Of a stretch of 11,170 nucleotides of DNA, positions 1-5,547 are shown in pieces. The stretch is from NCBI RefSeq assembly GCF_934190855.1, contig NZ_CAKPTN010000049.1, forward strand, positions 1 through 11,170, read 5' to 3'. The notes under the pieces were generated by a model. It worked only from the letters and a program-made list of their open reading frames with translations, did not search any database and was not told the DNA's origin. The stretch's first letter is position 1, and each line of letters begins with the position of its first letter. Source of the stretch: an uncultured Veillonella sp. (GTDB lineage: Bacteria > Bacillota > Negativicutes > Veillonellales > Veillonellaceae). A program made the translations under genes and the position numbers.

Positions 1-829
1 GTTTAGCGGAATCTACAACACCATCAGATTTCAAGCTCATAGAAACTTCTTTCAAGCGACCAGTTTTGTAAAGGTCCTCTTTGAAAGCAACTGCATGGCG
101 AACGCCTTTGCTGTTAGTAAGACCAGCTTTTGTAGCTTCTTTACGCAAGTTGGAAATATCTTGAGCAGGTTTTAAGTGTTTAGGACAACGGGAGATACAG
201 TTCATGCAGTGAACGCATTTCCAAAGACCGTTGTCGAATGCAGGTTGAATGTGAGCCATAGGTGCATCATCACGGCTATCCAATACGAAACGGTTAGCTT
301 TTGTGAATACATATGGTTCCAAGAAATCTTCTTGTTTTGCAGTCAATTTGTTACATTCAGATGCACAGCAACCGCAAAGGATACATTCTGTACCAGCAAC
401 GAATTTTTTGAAGTCAGCTGGAGTTTGGCGAACAATTTTGTCACCTTCGTTGAATTCAGCTTTAAGGAAGATCCAAGGAGCAACTGTTTTCAAACGATCA
501 ACTTTGGATTCCCAATCAACAACTAAGTCACGAATAACGCGGAAGTTGCCGATAGGTGCGATTGTTAATTCATCAGTACCATAACGTTCTGTTAATTCGT
601 CGATTTTAGCTTCGCAACCAAGCATTGCTTCGCCATTTACGCGAACGGAGCAAGCGCCGCAAACTGCGGAACGACAAGCAGCCAAGAATGTTAATGTTGG
701 ATCTTGAGTGTCTTTAATTTTTTGAAGGCCCCAAAGAATTGTACGGTCAGCTTCATAATCGAATTTGAAAGTCTGTACAAACGCGCGACCTTGTTGGTAA
801 CGGTGGATATGGTAGGTGATTTGTCTCAT
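1..829 (-). CDS. sdhB: Succinate dehydrogenase/fumarate reductase iron-sulfur subunit (partial, C-terminus outside window)
   Basis: This subunit carries electrons between the flavoprotein and the quinone site of complex II. About 276 codons are visible from the ATG at 829 and no stop is reached before the window edge. The N-terminal plant-type ferredoxin domain has C52, C57, C60 and C72 for the [2Fe-2S] centre (CRSAVCGACS motif). The C-terminal domain has CILCGCCASECN (C149, C152, C155, C159) and CVHCMNCISRCP (C205, C208, C211, C215). The family normally has a non-cysteine at the position of C208, so the third cluster may be [4Fe-4S] rather than [3Fe-4S]. Asn160 replaces the usual proline after the second motif. 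The ATG lies one base after the sdhA stop, with AGGAAG (837-842) seven bases before it, so translation is probably coupled to sdhA. The family assignment is very secure; whether it works as Sdh or Frd in vivo is inference. Confidence 0.96.
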   Translation of the reverse strand, partial: MRQITYHIHRYQQGRAFVQTFKFDYEADRTILWGLQKIKDTQDPTLTFLAACRSAVCGACSVRVNGEAMLGCEAKIDELTERYGTDELTIAPIGNFRVIRDLVVDWESKVDRLKTVAPWIFLKAEFNEGDKIVRQTPADFKKFVAGTECILCGCCASECNKLTAKQEDFLEPYVFTKANRFVLDSRDDAPMAHIQPAFDNGLWKCVHCMNCISRCPKHLKPAQDISNLRKEATKAGLTNSKGVRHAVAFKEDLYKTGRLKEVSMSLKSDGVVDSAK

Positions 830-830
830 C

Positions 831-2549
831 TTAGTACTTCCTTTCTTGTGGTTCGTATTTAGTGAACACTACGTCGCGTTCTGTCAATTCGTACTCGCCA
901 TTTGCACCCAATTTGATCAAAGAGTGTTTTAAGTATCTTTCATCATTACGTTTTGGATGGTCTTCACGAACGTGAGCACCACGAGATTCGCGGCGGTGTA
1001 AAGCGCCCATAGCAATAGCTTTAGCTACTGTTAACATGGAGCCGATTTCACAATAGTTTACGAATGCCATGTTGTAAGTACGTTCAGGGTCACCTACATA
1101 ACAAGTTTTGTAATCTTCCATCAATTGGTTGATTTCTTCTAATGCTTCAGTAATACCTTGTTCATTACGGAAGATACCTACTTTGTTCCACATAGCGTTA
1201 GCTAATGCGTCACGGATTTCAACTACTGGGCGACCGCCTTGGCGAGTCGTTACTTCAGTGAATTTTTCTTCCCAGTGTTTAGCAGCTGCAGCTAATTCTG
1301 CATCTACGTTAGGTTGTTCATGTGTTTCAGCATAGTCAGCTGCACCAGCACCGGATACTTTACCGAATACTACGCCGTCTGCCAAGGAGTTACCACCCAA
1401 GCGGTTAGCACCGTGGATGGAGATACAGGATGCTTCACCGGAGGAGAACAAGCCTGGAAGAGAAGTAGCACAAGTTTTGTAATCTACTACGTCGATACCA
1501 CCCATGATGTAGTGACATGTAGGACGGATAGGTACTGGAGTTGTCAAAGGATCACAATGCTCGAAGCACATAGCCAAGTCACGGATACCATGAAGTTTTT
1601 CGATGATAACTTCAGGACCTAAGTGACGAAGGTCAGCTACTACGTATGCGTTAAGGCCAGAACCGAAACCACGACCTGCAGCGATTTCATCTTCGATTGC
1701 TTTCGCTACAACGTCACGGGATGCCAATTCCATTTTGTTAGGCGCATATTTTTTCATGAAACGTTCGCCTTCAGCGTTAAGAAGGTAACCACCTTCACCA
1801 CGAACCGCTTCGGACATCAAGATACCAGTACGACCAAGACCAGTTGGATGGAATTGGATCATTTCCATATCTTTCAATGCATTACCAGCGCGGAAAGCTG
1901 CTGCCATGCCGTCGCCTGTGGAAAGGAATGGGTTAGTAGTACGAGTCCAGAATACACGGCCAGCACCACCAGTAGACAAGATGATAGCTTTTGCTTTAAT
2001 TTGTTCTACTTTACCTTCTTTCATGTTCCAGATAACAGCGCCACCAACTTTGCCCTCTGCATCTTTAACAAGATCTAAAAGGTACCATTCTTGCAAGAAC
2101 TTAACGCCTTCTTTCAAGCATTGTTCGTAAGTTGTGTGCAAAATAACGTGACCAGTTTTATCCGCAGAGTAGCAAGTACGTGGATAGGATTGACCACCGA
2201 AGTTACGTTGCGCAATTTTATTTTGTTCTGTACGGGAGAATGGAGCACCCATGTGGTCCATTTCAAGTACGCCTTCTGGACAACGGGAGCAGAAGAATTC
2301 GATCGCATCTTGGTCACCAAGATAGTCAGAACCTTTTACTGTATCGAAAGTATGAGTTTCGATAGTGTCTTCAGCTGCTACGTTATTCAAACAAGCATTT
2401 ACGCCGCCTTGCGCCATTGCTGTTGCAGAGCGAGTTGGGAAAATTTTAGTAATAAGAGCTACACTTAAGCCTTTACGACGACCTACTTCAAGAGCCGCGC
2501 GTTGACCAGCGCCACCGCTACCTACTACTAGAACATCATACTGTTCCAT
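831..2549 (-). CDS. sdhA: Succinate dehydrogenase/fumarate reductase flavoprotein subunit, lacking the FAD-linking histidine
   Basis: This is the catalytic FAD subunit that interconverts succinate and fumarate on the cytoplasmic side of the membrane. At 572 residues it has the normal family length. The FAD-binding GSGGAG lies at 10-15. Expected active-site residues are present: H234 (QFHPTG), S246-E247 and R250 (SEAVRGEGG), the proton-shuttle R278 (ELASRDVV), H346 (TCHYIMGG) and R383 (GANRLGGNSL). The C-terminal ESRGAHVREDHP segment (521-532) is also typical. The motif usually written RSHT-x-AQGG reads RSATAMAQGG, so the covalent flavin-binding histidine is Ala42 and FAD is probably bound non-covalently. 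There is no twin-arginine signal, so the subunit should stay cytoplasmic. A strong AGGAGGT (2554-2560) precedes the ATG. It is the first gene of the operon, followed directly by sdhB. Whether the enzyme works mainly as a fumarate reductase is inference. Confidence 0.97.
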   Translation of the reverse strand: MEQYDVLVVGSGGAGQRAALEVGRRKGLSVALITKIFPTRSATAMAQGGVNACLNNVAAEDTIETHTFDTVKGSDYLGDQDAIEFFCSRCPEGVLEMDHMGAPFSRTEQNKIAQRNFGGQSYPRTCYSADKTGHVILHTTYEQCLKEGVKFLQEWYLLDLVKDAEGKVGGAVIWNMKEGKVEQIKAKAIILSTGGAGRVFWTRTTNPFLSTGDGMAAAFRAGNALKDMEMIQFHPTGLGRTGILMSEAVRGEGGYLLNAEGERFMKKYAPNKMELASRDVVAKAIEDEIAAGRGFGSGLNAYVVADLRHLGPEVIIEKLHGIRDLAMCFEHCDPLTTPVPIRPTCHYIMGGIDVVDYKTCATSLPGLFSSGEASCISIHGANRLGGNSLADGVVFGKVSGAGAADYAETHEQPNVDAELAAAAKHWEEKFTEVTTRQGGRPVVEIRDALANAMWNKVGIFRNEQGITEALEEINQLMEDYKTCYVGDPERTYNMAFVNYCEIGSMLTVAKAIAMGALHRRESRGAHVREDHPKRNDERYLKHSLIKLGANGEYELTERDVVFTKYEPQERKY

Positions 2550-2693
2550 AATGACCTCCTCATAACTACCTTAATAAGAAAATTTGTTAGACTATCTCAT
2601 TTCAAAAACTTATAAAAATTTTTGATAACCTAATCATTTTTCTTTCAAGAAAAACCCCATACTTATGCGATTTTTCTTATTTCTTTACCTATA

Positions 2694-2722
2694 ATTATAG
2701 AGAGCATTTTAGGTCATGTCTA
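2694..2722 (-). promoter_or_regulatory. Probable sigma-70-type promoter of sdhAB
   Basis: Read on the minus strand there is TAGACA (2722-2717, five of six consensus bases), a 17-base spacer and a perfect TATAAT (2699-2694). Transcription would start near 2687 and leave a leader of about 138 bases before the sdhA ATG. The -10 lies in a 12-base perfect palindrome, CTATAATTATAG (2689-2700). Confidence 0.7.
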
Positions 2723-2835
2723 AACCTTATTATGCATAATTAATTTTGATTAATCTAATTGATAATTTATTTCACTTAATGTTTTTAAGGTAAAATTATG
2801 AGCAATTAAAATACCTATATGAATAATTCTCACAA

Positions 2836-2889
2836 GAACTGAAGGATATTACGGAAGTAGTTCGGTTCCGAAATTTTTGTATATTTTTA
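2836..2889 (+). other. Stem-loop region with U-rich tail (possible terminator of an unrecognised transcript)
   Basis: TTCGGTTCCGAA (2861-2872) is a perfect inverted repeat followed on the plus strand by a T-rich run to about 2889. An alternative stem pairs GAACTGAA (2836-2843) with TTCGGTTC (2861-2868, one G-U), and a third pairs CGGAA (2852-2856) with TTCCG (2866-2870). The three pairings exclude one another. It resembles a weak intrinsic terminator, but no gene upstream on this strand would use it. It may be the end of a small RNA, or chance. Confidence 0.3.
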
Positions 2890-2966
2890 TTTCTCCTAAC
2901 GTTTTTACGATCCCCATAAATACTAGCTTTTTACTTTGTTGCAACTGTTCATAATAATTAATATCC

Positions 2967-3000
2967 GTTAAATTCCTACTAAAAATACCTCGAATTTAAC
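2967..3000. repeat. Perfect 9-base inverted repeat, 16-base spacer
   Basis: GTTAAATTC at 2967-2975 is the exact reverse complement of GAATTTAAC at 2992-3000. It could be an operator or an RNA hairpin. It is not followed by a T-run on either strand, so it is not a typical terminator. It lies just downstream of the minus-strand promoter at 3039-3066, in the first part of any RNA made from that promoter. Confidence 0.55.
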
Positions 3001-3038
3001 TATCGAAAGTCATCGGTTTTTATCATATATAATAAGCA

Positions 3039-3066
3039 TTTATATCTGTGATAATTATTATCACAA
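3039..3066 (-). promoter_or_regulatory. Candidate minus-strand promoter overlapping the Fur-type box
   Basis: On the minus strand TTGTGA (3066-3061) is separated by 16 bases from TATAAA (3044-3039). This is a moderate match to sigma-70 consensus. The whole spacer and most of the -35 fall inside the palindrome at 3047-3065, which is a typical arrangement for a repressed promoter. The start would be near 3032, giving RNA that runs toward sdhA as either a distal sdhA promoter with a long leader or a separate small RNA. Confidence 0.4.
3047..3065. promoter_or_regulatory. Fur-type operator (exact 7-1-7 palindrome)
   Basis: TGTGATAATTATTATCACA is a perfect palindrome with a single central base. 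Its core TGATAAT-T-ATTATCA (3049-3063) matches the Fur box form known from Bacillus (TGATAATNATTATCA) at all 14 specified positions. A related regulator (PerR or Zur) or a CRP-like protein reading the outer TGTGA/TCACA is an alternative. The match is seen; binding by Fur is inferred. Confidence 0.6.
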
Positions 3067-3254
3067 GTTTTTTAAGTGATTTCTTTCACATCATCCAAAA
3101 TCGACAAAATTATGCTCATCTATGCACATACGGCAATCTTCGATATAGTTCATCTTCATTCATTAGTAGAATTCATTAACTTTCAGTATTTCCCCATTTT
3201 TAGGGTTTCAAAACATGAAGAAGAGGCTTATAAACTCGCATAGACATTCATCTT

Positions 3255-3283
3255 TTGCTCATTCCTATTGTATAAGGTATGAT
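3255..3283 (+). promoter_or_regulatory. Candidate distal promoter of the two-component operon
   Basis: TTGCTC (3255-3260), a 17-base spacer and TATGAT (3278-3283) give a reasonable sigma-70-type promoter. It lies about 150 bases ahead of the response-regulator start. The surrounding DNA is full of TATA-like strings, so the exact promoter is uncertain. Confidence 0.4.
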
Positions 3284-3313
3284 AATAGATAAATAAGTTA
3301 TATAATATTATAT

Positions 3314-3381
3314 ATATAGTCACCTTATATGGTGTTGTGGCTTTCACAATAAATGAAAGCTTATATATATAATGACTATAT
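3314..3381. repeat. Inverted repeat pair flanking the proximal promoter of the two-component operon
   Basis: ATATAGTCA at 3314-3322 is the exact reverse complement of TGACTATAT at 3373-3381, 50 bases apart. Between them a second inverted repeat pairs GCTTTC (3340-3345) with GAAAGC (3355-3360). The outer arms could be paired binding sites for the response regulator encoded just downstream, giving autoregulation, but this is inference. Confidence 0.45.
3343..3373 (+). promoter_or_regulatory. Candidate proximal promoter of the two-component operon
   Basis: TTCACA (3343-3348) is followed after 17 bases by TATATA (3366-3371), or after 19 bases by a perfect TATAAT (3368-3373). The start would be near 3380, leaving a leader of about 55 bases with AAGGAG (3419-3424) eight bases before the ATG. 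The element overlaps the GCTTTC/GAAAGC repeat and touches the TGACTATAT arm. Confidence 0.4.
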
Positions 3382-3432
3382 TATAGTAGTTGGAGAGCTA
3401 TATATTTAACTCATACATAAGGAGAACAGAGA

Positions 3433-4107
3433 ATGAAAATTTTACTTGTAGAAGACGAAGAAATGCTGAATGGCATTACGGCCAAATATTTGCGTGCAGA
3501 GAATATGACTGTTGATACATGCTTCAACGGTCAACAAGCGATCGATTACGTTAACACATCTAGCTATGACGTTATCGTAATGGACATTATGATGCCGATC
3601 CTCGACGGCATTAGTGCTCTTGCACAAATGCGTAACGACGGCAATACAACACCTGTATTGCTTTTAACAGCAAAAGATTCCTTGCAAGATAAAGTAACAG
3701 GCCTTAACACTGGCGCTGACGATTATCTCGTAAAACCTTTTGATCTTGAAGAATTAACAGCTCGTATCTATGCATTGGCTCGTCGCAACGCGCGTCATGC
3801 ACAAAACGACATCCATGTGGGTCCTCTTACTATCAATGTTCCACAACGTACAGTTAAACGCGATGGCGAAACGATTACATTGACAGCAAAAGAATTCGAC
3901 CTCTTATTCTATTTAGCAAGTAACGAAAATATCGTATTGTCTCGTCAACAAATTCTTGACCATGTTTGGGAATACGATTATGAAAGCTACTCTAACCTCA
4001 TCGACGTATACATTAAAGATTTGCGCAAAAAAATCGATACCGATGAGAATGTAAAACTCATTCAAACGGTTCGCGGAGTAGGGTATGTCCTCAAAACTGA
4101 AAACTAA
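3433..4107 (+). CDS. OmpR/PhoB-family response regulator
   Basis: This is a cytoplasmic two-component transcription factor of 224 residues, the usual length. The receiver domain (about 1-115) has the acidic pair E7/D8, phospho-acceptor D51 (VMDIMMPILDG), T79 and K101 (LVKPF). A winged-helix DNA-binding domain follows at about 127-221, with LTAKEFDLLFYLA, the recognition-helix region around NLIDVYIKDLRKKI, and the wing TVRGVGYVLK. AAGGAG at 3419-3424 supports the ATG. The kinase gene starts inside its last codons (23-base overlap), so the two are co-translated partners. Inverted repeats in the promoter region hint at autoregulation. The regulated genes cannot be told from the sequence: neither neighbour operon is an obvious target, although sdhAB is divergently transcribed from the far side of the same spacer. 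Confidence 0.95.
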   Translation: MKILLVEDEEMLNGITAKYLRAENMTVDTCFNGQQAIDYVNTSSYDVIVMDIMMPILDGISALAQMRNDGNTTPVLLLTAKDSLQDKVTGLNTGADDYLVKPFDLEELTARIYALARRNARHAQNDIHVGPLTINVPQRTVKRDGETITLTAKEFDLLFYLASNENIVLSRQQILDHVWEYDYESYSNLIDVYIKDLRKKIDTDENVKLIQTVRGVGYVLKTEN

Positions 4108-5500
4108 CGATCCCCACCGGGATTTGGACACCATGTCCGGGGCAGCCACCGATTTATTCAATCGGCTGCCCCTAACCTTTAAAATTATGTCTTGGTATAC
4201 CATCTTTTTGCTCATCATTTTGATGGTTGCTTCCGCATGGATTTATGCCTATACACATGAGTCCGATAACAAGGAAGTACGAGAACGTTTGCAGCAGCAA
4301 GCGATGATTATGGCTACGGATATTCGCAAGTTTAAACCGTACCAAGATAATACATTCTTCTTCGTATCCACCCAAGACGGTTATATTATTAAAGGCGCCT
4401 TACCAGATGGTTTCCCAAACCAAACAGTCCTCTCTTTGGGACAGGTTGGAGAAATTGCTGTTGGTGATGACACCTTCTACTACTACGATACGCCGGTTAA
4501 CGAACCGAATTATCGTGGTATTTTGCGTGCCGTTACAAAGGTAAAAACAGCGTCTAAAAAGACTGAAAACCTTTTATACAGCTTACTATTAGGAAATATC
4601 ATATTCTTGCTGATTTCCTCACTAGGTGGTTATCTCTTTATCAAGAAAGGGCTGAAACCAGTCCGAACCTTGACCAAAACAGCTAAAGTTATCGGTAAGA
4701 ACAACGACTTGAGTCGCCGTATCGACATCCCACCGCGCACTGCAAAGGATGAAATCTACGAACTAACTACGACTTTCAATCGTATGATTTCTGGTCTTGA
4801 AGATTCTTCAAACCGTGAAAGACAGTTTAGTTCTGACGTATCTCACGAGTTGCGCACACCAATTGCGGTTATTAAAGCAGAAAGTGAATTTGCTTTAAAA
4901 TATGGACGCACCGAAGAAGATTTACGAGAAGGTTTGACACATATCTTGGAACAAGCTAAGTTTATGACAAATCTTGTTAGCCAGTTACTTGACGTAGCTC
5001 GCCTGGAAAATGCCCAAGATCTTACCTTAGCCCCTGTAGACGTTTCAGGGATGCTAACGAATATGGTTCATGACTATACTCGACTTTGTGCAGAAAACAC
5101 AGAAAAGCAAATCACTATTACATCTCAAATTGAGCCAAATTTACGCATGACGGCTCACGAAGTATCCTTGCGTCGAGCTATTACAAACTTAGTGGATAAC
5201 GCCATTAAGTTCACGAACTCCACCATCGATATTTCAGCAAAACTCGTAGGTCATGAGCTCGTTATTACCGTGTCAGATAATGGTATTGGTATCGAGCAAG
5301 AAAACCTTGAGCACATTTGGGACCGCATGTATCAAACGGAACAATCCCGTAACAAAAAATCAAATCACGGTATCGGCCTTGGCCTATACTTCGTAAACAA
5401 AGTTATTAGCTTGCACCACGGCACAGTAACAGCCACTAGTGAACCACAAGTAAAAACTACGTTTACCGTGCGATTACCGTACACTCAAAGTGAAGAATAA
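4085..5500 (+). CDS. Membrane sensor histidine kinase, partner of the upstream response regulator
   Basis: This 471-residue kinase autophosphorylates on histidine and should pass the phosphate to D51 of the regulator encoded upstream. Order of parts: about 33 cytoplasmic residues, TM1 (about 34-56), an extracytoplasmic sensor of roughly 105 residues with no motif I recognise, TM2 (about 163-186), a HAMP linker (about 187-240), HisKA with H254 (DVSHELRTP), then the ATPase domain with N368/N372 (NLVDNAIKF), the G1 box D398-G402 (DNGIG) and the G2 box G429-G433 (GIGLG). All catalytic motifs are intact. The ATG at 4085 overlaps the regulator gene and has GGAG at 4075-4078. A second in-frame ATG at 4133 (Met17) would remove 16 residues ahead of TM1, so the true start is open. 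The signal sensed is unknown. Confidence 0.94.
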   Translation: MSSKLKTNDPHRDLDTMSGAATDLFNRLPLTFKIMSWYTIFLLIILMVASAWIYAYTHESDNKEVRERLQQQAMIMATDIRKFKPYQDNTFFFVSTQDGYIIKGALPDGFPNQTVLSLGQVGEIAVGDDTFYYYDTPVNEPNYRGILRAVTKVKTASKKTENLLYSLLLGNIIFLLISSLGGYLFIKKGLKPVRTLTKTAKVIGKNNDLSRRIDIPPRTAKDEIYELTTTFNRMISGLEDSSNRERQFSSDVSHELRTPIAVIKAESEFALKYGRTEEDLREGLTHILEQAKFMTNLVSQLLDVARLENAQDLTLAPVDVSGMLTNMVHDYTRLCAENTEKQITITSQIEPNLRMTAHEVSLRRAITNLVDNAIKFTNSTIDISAKLVGHELVITVSDNGIGIEQENLEHIWDRMYQTEQSRNKKSNHGIGLGLYFVNKVISLHHGTVTATSEPQVKTTFTVRLPYTQSEE

Positions 5501-5503
5501 ACT

Positions 5504-5536
5504 AAAGGGGCTGACCATTGGTCAGCCCCTTTTCTT
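5504..5536 (+). terminator. Strong intrinsic terminator between convergent operons
   Basis: A 13-base perfect stem (5504-5516 with 5520-5532, core GGGGCTGACC/GGTCAGCCCC) with a three-base ATT loop is followed by TCTT. It begins three bases after the kinase stop and ends before the stop of the convergent DUF445 gene at 5548. The arm on the other strand also ends in TTT, so it may stop transcription from both sides. Confidence 0.92.
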
Positions 5537-5547
5537 GTTATCTAATT

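Larger units (their letters stand above)
2550..3432. other. Long AT-rich intergenic region between divergent sdhAB and the two-component operon
   Basis: These 883 bases hold no ORF with a convincing ribosome binding site. Contents that can be pointed to are the sdhA promoter (2694-2722), a hairpin with a U-rich tail (2836-2889), a perfect 9-base inverted repeat (2967-3000), a Fur-type palindrome within a minus-strand promoter (3039-3066), and promoter and inverted-repeat elements ahead of the response regulator (3255-3381). The rest is unassigned AT-rich DNA. The spacer is much longer than two promoters need, so a small RNA or complex regulation is possible but not shown. Confidence 0.7.

Noticed and set aside
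176..526. Plus-strand open frames within the sdhB and sdhA region.
   Set aside because: They are antisense shadows of two strongly conserved minus-strand genes, without ribosome binding sites or recognisable domains.
2743..2765. Possible FNR-type site (TTGAT...TGATAA) upstream of the sdhA promoter.
   Set aside because: Only one half-site matches the TTGAT-N4-ATCAA pattern on either strand; the other half is wrong or misspaced.
2852..2995. A 48-codon minus-strand open stretch, preceded in frame by ATG (3013) and one stop (2996-2998), which looks at first like a pseudogene or recoded gene.
   Set aside because: It has no ribosome binding site, its composition is what AT-rich DNA gives by chance (Lys, Asn, Ile, Leu, Tyr), and a hairpin overlaps its end. 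I recognise no family.
3182..3212. CCCC-ATTTTTA-GGG element as a terminator.
   Set aside because: The stem has only three or four pairs, no T-run follows in the right place, and no gene lies upstream to use it.
2550..3432. Riboswitch, T-box leader or CRISPR array in the long spacer.
   Set aside because: I find no T-box core, no recognisable riboswitch motif and no regularly spaced direct repeats.
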